NCBI GenBank assembly: GCA_964511945.1
Contig: CAZEHO010000025.1
Span: forward strand, 1 to 43,749
DNA from: CAZEHO01 sp964511945
GTDB lineage: Bacteria; Actinomycetota; Acidimicrobiia; Spongiisociales; UBA11373
Direction: 5' to 3'
Length of the DNA: 43,749 bases
Positions 23,493 to 31,483 of the stretch are shown piece by piece. Below the pieces are notes generated by a model that saw only the letters and a list, made by a program, of their open reading frames with translations, was not told where the DNA came from and did no database searches. Positions within the stretch are counted from its first letter, which is position 1, and every line of letters begins with the position of its first letter. The position numbers and the translations under genes were made by a program.

Positions 23493-23538
23493 CGGGCCGC
23501 ACGCACCGCCTAATCGTGCTCCGCCTGCGGCGGAGCGC
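23493..23538 (+). repeat. 46-bp perfect direct repeat, copy 2
   Basis: Second copy of the segment at 23354-23399, with the same internal hairpin and no mismatches seen. Perfect identity beside more diverged units points to recent duplication or gene conversion. Confidence 0.85.
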
Positions 23539-23749
23539 CGTGTTTGTTTGGTACCCCCCTTCCGGTTCGTCGGCTCCGCCTCCGAACCACCTTCCCCCGC
23601 ACGGGGGGAAGGGAAAGAGTGTGGTACCGCCCGCCTTCTTCGCTCCCCCCTTGTGGGGGAGCTGCCGACGAGCGGAGCGAGGAGGCTGAGGGGGGTACGA
23701 AGATGGCGCGGTCCCGCCCGCAGGGCGGGACCTGTCTACCCTCCCCGAC

Positions 23750-25126
23750 ATGCCCACCCTCACGTTTCTCGGCGGTACCGACACTGTCACCGGCTCCAAG
23801 TTCCTGGTCACCACCGACGACGGATCCGTGCTCGTGGACTGCGGGATCTTCCAGGGTCCGCGCAACATCCGCCAGCTCAACTGGGAGGACCCGTTCTTCA
23901 CCCAGACCCTCCCCGATGAGGTGCTGCTGACTCACGCCCACATCGACCACACCGGGTTTCTGCCGCGCTTGGTGGGCACCCATGGGTTCGAGGGGCCGAT
24001 CCGGGCGACGGCAGCCACCGCCGACCTGCTGACCGTGATGCTTCCCGATTCGGCCCGGCTCCAGGAGGAGCAGGCCCGCTACGCCAACAAGAAGAAGTAC
24101 AGCCGCCACGACCCGGCCCTTCCGCTGTACACCGAGGCGGATGCGATTAAGACGCTGGAGCTATTCCATCCGGCGAAGTACCACGAGTGGGTGGATGTAC
24201 CCGGCGGGCGGGCACGGTTTGCCTTTGCCGGCCACATCCTGGGGTCGTCACACATCGGGCTCGAGGTGGGTCGCCGCCGGGTGGTGTTCTCCGGCGATGT
24301 CGGGCGATGGGACGTGCCGGTGCTGAAGGATCCGGAACCGCCGGCGCCGGCCGATCTGCTGCTCATCGAATCCACTTACGGCGGGCGCCACCACCCGTCC
24401 GGTGTGGACCTCGACGACTCGCTGGTCGATGTGGTGGACACGATCGTGGAGCGTGACGGGGTGCTGATCATCCCGGCGTTCTCGATCGGCCGCACCCAGG
24501 AGATCCTGTTCCGGCTGCGGGCGCTGGAGGACGAGGGCCGGATTCCGGCGCTGCCGGTGTTCCTCGACAGCCCGATGGCAATCGACGCCACCAAGATGTA
24601 CGCCCGCCACCACGAGGAGCATGACCTCGAGATGAAGGCCCTGGAGGACGAGGGCACCTCACCGCTGCGGCCCCGGCGGCTGCGCTTCACTCCGACGGTC
24701 GAGGAATCCAAGGCGATCAACGGAGTTTGGGGCGAACCGATGATCGTGATTTCGGCCTCGGGCATGGCGTCGGGTGGGCGGGTGCCGCATCACCTGAAGC
24801 GGCGGCTGCCCTACTCGGAGAACATCGTGGCGTTCGTCGGCTACCAGGCGGTGGGTACACCGGGTCGGGATCTGGTGGACGGGGTCGACAAGATCCGGAT
24901 CCACGGCGAGGACATCGATGTGAACGCGACGGTCACCCGCCTCGAGGCGTTCTCGGCGCATGCCGACGAGAGCGAGCTGCTGCGCTGGGTCGGGGAGGCG
25001 GTACCGGAGCGCATCGCCCTGGTCCACGGCGAGCAGGAGGCGCGGGAAGCGCTGGCGCGGGCGATGACCGATGCCTACGACGTCGAGGTGCTGCTGCCGG
25101 CGAGGGGCGATGTCATCGAGATCTGA
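23750..25126 (+). CDS. Metallo-beta-lactamase/beta-CASP hydrolase (RNA-specificity domain type)
   Basis: A 458-residue cytoplasmic zinc hydrolase. The metal motif H-A-H-I-D-H lies near residue 63. Further ligands are in G-H-I-L-G-S-S-H and S-G-D-V-G-R. The beta-CASP insert (about 200-380) has P-A-F-S-I-G-R-T-Q-E, and the C-terminal RNA-metabolising motif appears as S-A-S-G-M-A-S-G-G-R and A-F-S-A-H-A-D. Relatives are RNases or RNA-processing enzymes of the CPSF73-like group; the target here is unknown. The ATG at 23750 gives the conserved L-T-F-L-G-G-T-D-T-V-T-G-S start. Its end overlaps the next gene by 17 bases, so the two are co-expressed. Confidence 0.88.
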   Translation: MPTLTFLGGTDTVTGSKFLVTTDDGSVLVDCGIFQGPRNIRQLNWEDPFFTQTLPDEVLLTHAHIDHTGFLPRLVGTHGFEGPIRATAATADLLTVMLPDSARLQEEQARYANKKKYSRHDPALPLYTEADAIKTLELFHPAKYHEWVDVPGGRARFAFAGHILGSSHIGLEVGRRRVVFSGDVGRWDVPVLKDPEPPAPADLLLIESTYGGRHHPSGVDLDDSLVDVVDTIVERDGVLIIPAFSIGRTQEILFRLRALEDEGRIPALPVFLDSPMAIDATKMYARHHEEHDLEMKALEDEGTSPLRPRRLRFTPTVEESKAINGVWGEPMIVISASGMASGGRVPHHLKRRLPYSENIVAFVGYQAVGTPGRDLVDGVDKIRIHGEDIDVNATVTRLEAFSAHADESELLRWVGEAVPERIALVHGEQEAREALARAMTDAYDVEVLLPARGDVIEI

Positions 25127-26012
25127 CGTTCGGGTGGTGGTGGTGACGCCGACGATGCGTGGCGTTCCCGAAGCGATCGCCGCGGTGCCGGGTGTCGACG
25201 CGGGCGAGGGGCCGGTCGATGAGGTGGTCGGCGCCGAGGTCCTGGTGACGTTTCAGTGGCGGGACGAGTGGCTGGTGCCGGGCCTGCGCTGGGTGCAGTC
25301 GGTGTCGACCGGGGTGGAGCAGTTCCCGGCGGATTGGTTGTCCGAGGCTGGAGTGGTGTTGACCTCGGCACGGGGCGTACACGGCCCGCAGATGAGCGAG
25401 CACGTGTTCGGGCTGCTGTTCGGGCTGACCCGGGGGATCGCGGTATCGGTGCGGCGTCAGCAGGAGCATTTGTGGAAGGGGACCCGGCTCGATGAGATGA
25501 GCGGGCGGACCATGGGGATTCTGGGCATGGGATCGATTGGGGAGGCCTTGGCTGAGCGAGCCCGGGCCTTCGGGATGCAGGTGATCGGCGTGAAGCGGAG
25601 CCCCGAAGGGGAGGGGCTGTTCGGACCCGAGGACGTGGTGGAGGTGTGCCGGCGTTCCGACGTCGTGGTGAGCCTGTTGCCGGGCGGATCGGCGACGGAG
25701 CATCTGATGGGCCGGGAAGCGTTTGAGGCGCTGGGCGCGGGCTGGTTCGTGAGTGTGGGCCGGGGGAGTGCGGTGGACCAGGCGGCGCTGACCGAAGCGC
25801 TGACCGAGGGGAAGTTGAGCGGTGCCGGACTCGACGTGTTCGAGGAGGAACCTTTGCCGGATGACTCGCCGCTGTGGGACCTGCCGAACGTGACCATCAC
25901 CCCACACTGCGGGGGTGTGTCGCCCAGGTACGGAGAACGACTGGCGGGGATCTTCGAGCAGAATCTGGCGGCGCTGCGCGGCGAAGGGGAGTGGTTGAAC
26001 CGGGTGGTCTGA
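25110..26012 (+). CDS. D-isomer-specific 2-hydroxyacid dehydrogenase
   Basis: A 300-residue NAD(P)-dependent oxidoreductase. The Rossmann motif is G-I-L-G-M-G-S-I-G-E. The catalytic Arg is in S-V-G-R-G-S-A-V-D, the Glu in D-V-F-E-E-E-P-L-P, and the His in T-P-H-C-G-G. The H-G-P-Q-M-S-E-H-V-F segment is the usual substrate-side helix. The substrate (glyoxylate, hydroxypyruvate or another 2-oxoacid) cannot be told from sequence. The ATG at 25110 lies inside the end of the preceding gene, after an AGGGG sequence. The pairing with a beta-CASP hydrolase has no obvious metabolic logic. Confidence 0.88.
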   Translation: MSSRSDVRVVVVTPTMRGVPEAIAAVPGVDAGEGPVDEVVGAEVLVTFQWRDEWLVPGLRWVQSVSTGVEQFPADWLSEAGVVLTSARGVHGPQMSEHVFGLLFGLTRGIAVSVRRQQEHLWKGTRLDEMSGRTMGILGMGSIGEALAERARAFGMQVIGVKRSPEGEGLFGPEDVVEVCRRSDVVVSLLPGGSATEHLMGREAFEALGAGWFVSVGRGSAVDQAALTEALTEGKLSGAGLDVFEEEPLPDDSPLWDLPNVTITPHCGGVSPRYGERLAGIFEQNLAALRGEGEWLNRVV

Positions 26013-26357
26013 CTCTCCCCACGATCCGGTGCGGATCGGGGGGAGTGCCGCTGAAGGCGGCGAGGGGGGTCGGAAAAGCACCGCTGTTTGTCTAGGTGCC
26101 CCCTCCGCTCGGCGGCCTGTCGGCCGCCTCGCGCCTCCCCCGCTTCGCGGGAGAGGCGCACCGGCTGCGCCGGGGCGCTGTTGCATTTGTACCCCCTCAG
26201 TCCCGGCCCTGCGGGCCGGGCCAGCTCCCCCACAAGGGGTGAGCGAACCACACTTCTTCCCTTCCCCCTCTGCGGGGGAAGGTGGTTCGGCGCCGGATGG
26301 TGCCGAACCGGAAGGGGGGTACGTAGGAACGGCAGCGCCCTGCCAAAGGGGAGGGCA
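26013..26357. repeat. Large block of palindromic intergenic repeats
   Basis: Between convergent genes. Units seen: CTCCCC-A-CGATCC-GGTGC-GGATCG-GGGGGAG with GCGAGGGGGGT (26016-26070); CCCCCTCCGCT.. with CTCCCCCGCTTCGCGGGAGAGGCG (26100-26160); CCCCCTCAG with a CCCGGCCC-TGC-GGGCCGGG hairpin and CTCCCCCACAAGGGG (26191-26243), the inverse of 23644-23696; and the CTTCCCCC..GGGGGAAGG / GGTTCGG..CCGAACC / GGAAGGGGGGTAC element (26271-26331). No gene seen. Confidence 0.8.
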
Positions 26358-26365
26358 CCACTTCT

Positions 26366-27091
26366 TCACCCAACCAAGGTCTTCACGATCAGCCCGATCG
26401 CCGCGGCAGCCGATAGCACCAGCGTCGCCAGCTTGAGCGGTGGTCCCTCTACCCGGTCGTGGAGGTACTTACTCACCCACACCCCAAGCGCCATCGCAGG
26501 CAGCAGCAATCCTGCCACCTGGAGGTCCACCAGGGTCATGTGCCCGGTGACCGCTCGCCCGACGGCACTGACGCAGATTCCGCTGAAGAACACTGCGGCC
26601 AGGCTGGCCCGGATCAGCGCACCGCGCTCGTTGCGGTAGATCAGTGCCAGCGGCGGACCACCCACTGACGCCACGACGCCGAACACACCGGCGGTGGCTC
26701 CTGCGATCAGTGACGTTCTCGGGTTGCGCTGAATGTGCACTCCGAACCCCACCACTACCACAGCGAGTAGCACCAGGATCCCAATGATCAGCGTCAGCGT
26801 TCCGTTGTCGACGACGCTCAGCAGCACCAGCCCGGCCGGCACTCCGATCAGCCGCCCGCCCATTACCCACCACAGTCCGGACCAGTCGACCTGGTGGCGT
26901 TCCCGCCAGAACATGAATCCCGCCATCGGGGCTGCGATCAGCAACTGCGGTACCGGTGCCAGCCGGGTGTCGATCAGCGCCAGGATCGGCACCGAGAGGG
27001 TGGCCATCCCGAAGCCGATCACGCCCTGAACGGACGAGCTGGCGGCGGTGACGACCCACGCGATGAGCATGGTGGAGAGGGAGAACGGCAC
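26366..27091 (-). CDS. TauE/SafE (TSUP) family membrane transporter
   Basis: A 241-residue membrane protein with about eight helices in two halves. Typical features are S-S-V-Q-G-V-I-G-F-G-M-A near the start and the second-half counterpart A-G-V-F-G-V-V-A-S-V-G-G-P-P-L-A-L. Family members carry sulfite, sulfonates or other organosulfur anions out of or into the cell; the substrate is not evident. The GTG at 27091 (or the ATG at 27070) begins just before helix one. The longer open frame upstream is low-quality sequence that would cover the next gene's promoter. Confidence 0.82.
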   Translation of the reverse strand: MPFSLSTMLIAWVVTAASSSVQGVIGFGMATLSVPILALIDTRLAPVPQLLIAAPMAGFMFWRERHQVDWSGLWWVMGGRLIGVPAGLVLLSVVDNGTLTLIIGILVLLAVVVVGFGVHIQRNPRTSLIAGATAGVFGVVASVGGPPLALIYRNERGALIRASLAAVFFSGICVSAVGRAVTGHMTLVDLQVAGLLLPAMALGVWVSKYLHDRVEGPPLKLATLVLSAAAAIGLIVKTLVG

Positions 27092-27221
27092 GGTCCGCAG
27101 TATGGCGGGGTGGCGATCGGCCTCAGTCTGAGAGGTGTCTGAGGCGCGAAGGTGCCCGATTCCGCCGGCGGTCGATATCCTACGAACGCCAGCACGTTGA
27201 CCACCCTGAGGATCCGTCACG

Positions 27222-29393
27222 ATGACTTTGAGTAGCGAAGTCCGTAGTCGTTCACGCTTCCTTCCTGTGGCCGTGGCGGTCGCCGTGGTGGCTTCGGTCT
27301 TCGTGATGATCGGTGGTGTCGCGAAGGCTCAGGTGTTCTGCGGTGGTGTCGAGGCCACATTGGTGGTGCCGGGTGATTGGCCCGAAGGGACCGTGTTCCC
27401 CGGAACCGACGGCGACGACATCATTGCCGGCACCGCTGGCAACGACTTCATCGACGCCGGGCTCGGCAACGACATGATCTGCGGATTCGCCGGTGATGAC
27501 ATCCTCATCGGCGGCGGCAAAGCGTTTATCGACGGGGTGCAGTACGGCATCGGGGTTGCCGACTACGGGGTCCACGGTGGGGCGGATTGGATCTGGGGCA
27601 ACGACGGCGACGACATGATCTTCGGTGGGCCGGGGCCGGACAATCTCAACGGCAACAAGGGCAGCGATCAGATCTTTGGTGGCAACGGGAACGACAACAT
27701 CTGGGGTGGGCCGGGTCACGACTATCCGCAGAATCTCGATCCGAGCATCAATCTGCAGCAGTTCGAGTCGGTGGCGGCCGGTGGAGCGATCGGCCTCGAC
27801 GGCGGCAAGGGCAACGACAACATCTTCGGCGGGACCGGCAAGGACATCATCTTTGGCGGTGAGGGTGCCGACTACATGGATGGTGGGGGCCAGAACGACC
27901 GGATCTTCGGGTCGACGGATGGTGGTGAAACCCTGATCGGTGGGCAGGGCGAGGATATCGTCAAGGCCCGGGGGACCAAGGATGGGGATCCGCCGGATCA
28001 GTTGGATGGGTCTATCGGGGTTGACCTGATCATCGGGTCGTGGGGGACCCAGTCCTGTATTGACGGTCCGCAGTTCGCGACGTGCGAGTTGCCGGCGACA
28101 TCGGTGATCCTGGACGGTGCTCCTCCTGCGGATCTAGTGGCGGCGGTGCACGAGCTGGCGGCATGGCTGGCCGACCCGGGATCGAATCCGCAGCCCCCGA
28201 TGCCAGCCGAACTAGCAACGTGGCTGGGTGGCGCAAACCCACTCTTCATGAGGACTCCGCTCGAGTTCCGCGGACCGTGGGGAATGGCGACGATCGATGG
28301 CCAGCGCGTGGCGGTGATCTACGAGCCGTTCTACCCGCGCCGCAGCGACTACAAACCGAATGAAGACCCACCCGGCGAGGACGTGCTCCTTTACGTGGAT
28401 CCCGGGACCGGATGGGAACTGGTGGGCACCCGAATGGACCGGTACTTCGACACCGGAGACACAGAGTGGTTTGGATCGGGAGTGCGGCACGTGTTGGTGC
28501 TGGGGTCCGATGCGAGGCCGAGCGAAACGGTCGATCGCGAGAACGCAGACTCGATCACCGTGCTGTCGACAGATGGGCATCACGCTGGCGCAGCGACGGC
28601 TGTCCCACGGCACTCCTGGGTTGAACCGGTGTCCTACCCAGTGATCAGCTACGGCGGACAGGTGCCGAACGTCGATCCCGGCGTTGTGGTCGATCGTGCG
28701 GCTTTCACGATGAAGAACAACGGTCCAGGTGAGACAGTCAATGTGCTCACCGCCGAGACTGGTTTGCCGATCAAGGGGTATCTGCTCACTGAGTTTGGTG
28801 GCGGCTTGAGCCCAGGCACCGGGTTCACTGAACTCGTTGCTGCTCTTGGCGGTCTTGACATCACGCTGCCGTATTCGATCGACGAGGTGATAGGTGTCGG
28901 CGTTTACAACGAGATCCTGCCCGCAGGGCAGCAGATTCTGGATGGCCCAGCCTCTCTGTTCTTCTCCCGAAACCGCCTCGATGTATTCGATGAGAACGGC
29001 ACCATCGGTGAGATTCGCAGGGCTTATCACAACGCGCTGATGGTCGAGGCAGTAATGCTGCAGGTTCGGAGCAACTCCGGGTGGGAAGGTATCCCTGGTC
29101 TGCTTGATGTTCTGATGCTGTTCGCCGAGACGGACCTCACCCCGACCGAACTGCTGCAGCTCTCTGCAATCGGCCGGAACCTCGATCCCGCGCTGTTCGA
29201 TGCCCTGGCCATCCCGTCGATTCAACAATTCCGCAACTCGGCCGGCACTCACTGCCAGGACGGTGACAACCCCTGCGCAGACGGTGTGCTGTGGACTGAG
29301 CCACCGTCCCTGCCGGCGTTCACGCTGGGTACCAACGAGACTGATGCCGAGGCGGTGTGGCGTGACCTCGACGACGGCAAGATCGACGGCTGA
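27222..29393 (+). CDS. Secreted RTX calcium-binding repeats fused to an LCP (LytR-CpsA-Psr) domain
   Basis: A 723-residue exported protein. The signal peptide is about 1-36, with an A-K-A cleavage site. RTX-type nonapeptides (G-G-x-G-x-D-x-I pattern) occupy about 61-275, for example G-N-D-G-D-D-M-I-F-G-G, G-G-N-G-N-D-N-I-W-G-G and G-G-K-G-N-D-N-I-F-G-G; they should coil into a Ca2+-binding beta-roll. A spacer follows. An LCP-like domain lies at about 421-630: V-L-V-L-G-S-D-A-R, A-D-S-I-T-V-L, V-P-R-H-S (usually IPRD), G-G-L-D-I-T-L-P, L-P-A-G-Q-Q-I-L-D-G and F-F-S-R-N-R-L. LCP enzymes transfer undecaprenyl-linked polymers to peptidoglycan, and the key Arg positions are kept. The ATG at 27222 has GAGGAT upstream. 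Surface-polymer genes lie a few kilobases downstream. The fusion is unusual to my knowledge. Confidence 0.8.
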   Translation: MTLSSEVRSRSRFLPVAVAVAVVASVFVMIGGVAKAQVFCGGVEATLVVPGDWPEGTVFPGTDGDDIIAGTAGNDFIDAGLGNDMICGFAGDDILIGGGKAFIDGVQYGIGVADYGVHGGADWIWGNDGDDMIFGGPGPDNLNGNKGSDQIFGGNGNDNIWGGPGHDYPQNLDPSINLQQFESVAAGGAIGLDGGKGNDNIFGGTGKDIIFGGEGADYMDGGGQNDRIFGSTDGGETLIGGQGEDIVKARGTKDGDPPDQLDGSIGVDLIIGSWGTQSCIDGPQFATCELPATSVILDGAPPADLVAAVHELAAWLADPGSNPQPPMPAELATWLGGANPLFMRTPLEFRGPWGMATIDGQRVAVIYEPFYPRRSDYKPNEDPPGEDVLLYVDPGTGWELVGTRMDRYFDTGDTEWFGSGVRHVLVLGSDARPSETVDRENADSITVLSTDGHHAGAATAVPRHSWVEPVSYPVISYGGQVPNVDPGVVVDRAAFTMKNNGPGETVNVLTAETGLPIKGYLLTEFGGGLSPGTGFTELVAALGGLDITLPYSIDEVIGVGVYNEILPAGQQILDGPASLFFSRNRLDVFDENGTIGEIRRAYHNALMVEAVMLQVRSNSGWEGIPGLLDVLMLFAETDLTPTELLQLSAIGRNLDPALFDALAIPSIQQFRNSAGTHCQDGDNPCADGVLWTEPPSLPAFTLGTNETDAEAVWRDLDDGKIDG

Positions 29394-29419
29394 CCGGTTG
29401 TCACAATGCGGGTTACGTC

Positions 29420-29482
29420 TGCCCCTCGCTCCGGGAGGGGTGCCGTGGAGTGGTAGCGACGAGGCGAGGAGGGCCCTGCCCA
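29420..29482. repeat. Divergent copy of the palindromic intergenic repeat
   Basis: A CCCCTC..GAGGGG hairpin followed by TGCCGTGGAGTGG and a GCGACGAGGCGAGGAGGGCCC end. It resembles 23644-23696 but is more degraded. It lies just after the RTX-LCP gene and is the last copy I can see towards the right. Confidence 0.5.
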
Positions 29483-29595
29483 ATGTGATCGGCTGTGTCG
29501 ACTGGGATCCCGCAGAGGCCCGTTTCACACCTGCAATCAACCACGGATCGGCAGTCCAGCCATACAATGCCATGCAGACGCGACCGGAAGATGGC

Positions 29596-30531
29596 ATGGA
29601 GCAACAGCCTCCCCGGTTCTCGGAGGCCGGGGGCGAACCTGCCGAAGAGCAGTTCCCGGCGTTCGACCCGGTGTTCTCGCAGGAACCGCCGCTGCCGCTG
29701 CAGCGGGCTTCCGGCGGTCCGCCGCGCGCCGGAGGCGGCGGCCAGGCCAACCCCTTCTTGATCGGCCTGGCGGTCGCGGTAGTGCTCGGCGCGATCAGCA
29801 TCATTGCGTTCGGGCTATTCGCACCTGAGGATGAGGCGAGTCCAGGAACGACCCTTGCCGACGGCGGGACCACCTTGACCACGACGGCGCCTACCGACGA
29901 CACCTCTGTGCCTACGACCGGCGACACCACCGAGACGACCGCCGGTTCCGATCCGACCGGTACGACCGTGACTCTGCCCGGAGATGACGACCTGACCATC
30001 GAGCCCTCGGGTGACCCGATCCCGGTGAGCAGCCTGACCATGTCCTCGAACGACATTGGGCCGCTTGATTTCGGTGATCCCGCCATCGAGGTGCTCGGTT
30101 CGCTGGCTGCTACATTCGGCGATCCGACCGAGGACACCGGCTTCCTGGTGGGCAACGGAACGTGGGGCGAGTGCCCGGGCGACACGATCCGCATCGTCCG
30201 GTGGGGCCCCCTCGCTGTTGTTTTCGAGGGGGAGCAGCGAGTTTCGATCCTGGTGTCATATCGCCTCGATCTGAAGTACGGTGGCATCACGTCGGAAACC
30301 ACCGACATCGCGACCCTCTCCGGCCTGCGGGTCGGTGACACCGTCGGCGATCTGCAGCGGATCTACGCCGGTTTCGTGGTGGAGTACGTGGTCGACCCCG
30401 ACGTCGGCCTGGTGTTCGAACTGCGGGGCGAACGCGGCGGCGAGTTGCTGCTGTGGGGCCCTGTGGAAAGCCAGAACAGCGACGCCCTGGTCACTGGGAT
30501 CTACTCGCCCGACTCTTGCGAAGAGGAGTAG
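29596..30531 (+). CDS. Uncharacterised single-pass membrane protein with Thr-rich stalk
   Basis: A 311-residue protein of unknown function. It has a Pro/Glu-rich cytoplasmic head, one membrane helix (about 55-75, F-L-I-G-L-A-V-A-V-V-L-G-A-I-S), a Thr/Asp-rich stalk of about 60 residues, and an exterior domain of about 180 residues. The exterior domain has a repeated T-x-x-I-A-T-L-S-G-L-R-V-G-D-T-V-G-D-L-Q-R-I-Y style segment and two or more cysteines (E-C-P-G-D, D-S-C). The ATG at 29596 has GGAAG upstream; an ATG at 29572 is possible. It lies between the RTX-LCP gene and two further small membrane genes, all in one direction. Confidence 0.65.
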   Translation: MEQQPPRFSEAGGEPAEEQFPAFDPVFSQEPPLPLQRASGGPPRAGGGGQANPFLIGLAVAVVLGAISIIAFGLFAPEDEASPGTTLADGGTTLTTTAPTDDTSVPTTGDTTETTAGSDPTGTTVTLPGDDDLTIEPSGDPIPVSSLTMSSNDIGPLDFGDPAIEVLGSLAATFGDPTEDTGFLVGNGTWGECPGDTIRIVRWGPLAVVFEGEQRVSILVSYRLDLKYGGITSETTDIATLSGLRVGDTVGDLQRIYAGFVVEYVVDPDVGLVFELRGERGGELLLWGPVESQNSDALVTGIYSPDSCEEE

Positions 30532-30554
30532 GGCCAACCAGTACGCTCGGCGTT

Positions 30555-30755
30555 ATGGCACCTCTTTCGCTCCTCGCCCACCAGTGGGGATGGGACGAAC
30601 TGCTGTATTTCGGGCTGCCGGTGGTGGCGGTGCTGGCCGGGGTCCGCTGGTTCGAGAAGCGAGCCCGGGCGAGGCGTGCGGACGAGAACGGCACGGATGA
30701 GGATCCCGCGGCTACCATGCCCGCCCGCGACGACCCTCCGGGGAGTGAATCGTGA
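30555..30755 (+). CDS. Small membrane protein
   Basis: A 66-residue product with one hydrophobic helix near the start (L-L-Y-F-G-L-P-V-V-A-V-L-A-G-V), a basic cluster just after it (F-E-K-R-A-R-A-R-R), and an acidic Pro-rich tail. The topology is probably amino end outside. A TACGCT hexamer ends seven bases before the ATG, so the transcript may be leaderless. Its stop overlaps the GTG of the next gene (GTGA), indicating coupled translation. No family recognised. Confidence 0.6.
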   Translation: MAPLSLLAHQWGWDELLYFGLPVVAVLAGVRWFEKRARARRADENGTDEDPAATMPARDDPPGSES

Positions 30756-31483
30756 GAGGACGGACCTGGATCGCCATGCTGGCCGGCGCCACTTCGGGCG
30801 CCGTGGTCGGCATCGCCGTGCTCGCCGTGATCGGTTCCCGGGTGCTCGAGAACGGCGTCGACGCGTCCCTGCTGAACTCCGATACCTTGCGGGCTCGAGC
30901 CGAGTTCGTGGTGGGTCGTGGAGGTTTCAATGTCCTGGTCCTGATCGCCGGTGCAGTCGGGGGTGCTGCCCTCGGATCACTTGGGTCGTTCGTCGCCCGC
31001 GCGGCGGTTGGATCAAGCCGCAACGCGTTGACCTCCTTGTCGGTCACCGGCGCGCTTGCTGGAGCTACCGTCGCTTTCGCCGCGGGAACCGCAGGTCTAG
31101 GAGCTGTCGGTTCCATCGACGGTGGTGTCATCACCGTCTCGGTGTTCCGGGCGATTCTGCTGGCTCTGATCGTCGGCGGCGTCGTGGGCGCAGTGGTGGG
31201 CGGAACGGCCGAGCGGTTGGCCCACGCCGAAGTACTAGGTCTTGAGGGTGAAGCCTGGCCCAGGACACCAATGGCATTTACCCGCGAGGCGCTGACCGCT
31301 GTGGGTGCGCCATTTCTTGCTGCCGTGGTCGGCATTGCGCTCGTCTGGGCTATGTCCTTCATTCTGCTCGACGCAAGCCACACGGTTGCGTTGATCGTCT
31401 TCGGTGCGGTGGCCGCCGCCGTGCTGTTCGGTGCGGCGATCATCGCTGCCAATCCACCCGTTGAGGACGACTCGGCGAAGTAA
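30752..31483 (+). CDS. Uncharacterised multi-pass membrane protein
   Basis: A 243-residue hydrophobic protein with roughly six helices, rich in Gly, Ala and Val, with small-residue packing motifs (G-A-T-S-G-A-V-V-G, G-A-V-G-G-A-A-L-G). The GTG start overlaps the stop of the small protein by four bases. No catalytic or transport motif is visible. Glycine-zipper-like helices suggest oligomer packing (inference). It precedes the nucleotide-sugar genes but is separated from them by about 250 bases, so it may or may not belong to that pathway. Confidence 0.6.
   Translation: MRGRTWIAMLAGATSGAVVGIAVLAVIGSRVLENGVDASLLNSDTLRARAEFVVGRGGFNVLVLIAGAVGGAALGSLGSFVARAAVGSSRNALTSLSVTGALAGATVAFAAGTAGLGAVGSIDGGVITVSVFRAILLALIVGGVVGAVVGGTAERLAHAEVLGLEGEAWPRTPMAFTREALTAVGAPFLAAVVGIALVWAMSFILLDASHTVALIVFGAVAAAVLFGAAIIAANPPVEDDSAK

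Larger units (their letters stand above)
23291..23731. repeat. Large block of palindromic intergenic repeats
   Basis: About 440 bases of non-coding DNA made of at least five units. A perfect 12-bp hairpin CTCCCCCAATCC-GGTGC-GGATTGGGGGAG lies at 23292-23320, with GAGGGGGCGGG following at 23347. Next come CCCCCTCC with CTCCCCCGCTTCGCGGGAG (to 23470), the inverted CTTCCCCC-type element (23561-23621), CTCCCCCTTGTGGGGGAG with GCTGAGGGGGG (23644-23696), and a final GTCCCGCCC-GCA-GGGCGGGAC hairpin (23711-23731) 18 bases before the next start codon. I see no gene here. Confidence 0.8.

Noticed and set aside
23291..23731. Possible CRISPR array
   Set aside because: Only one pair of identical 46-bp segments exists, spacing is irregular, the intervening DNA is itself repeat family, and no cas gene is near.
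1622..26357. Repeats as ordinary rho-independent terminators
   Set aside because: No T-tract follows the hairpins, several copies lie in divergent or 5' gaps, and units are compound with conserved non-stem sequence.
27222..29393. RTX toxin secreted by a type I system
   Set aside because: The protein has a Sec-type signal peptide, no toxin domain, no C-terminal secretion signal, and no HlyB/HlyD genes nearby.
28212..30341. A 709-codon open frame on the minus strand across the RTX-LCP gene
   Set aside because: It is the antisense shadow of well-supported plus-strand genes; the translation has no domain and is rich in Arg, Pro and Ser, as expected from GC-rich antisense frames.
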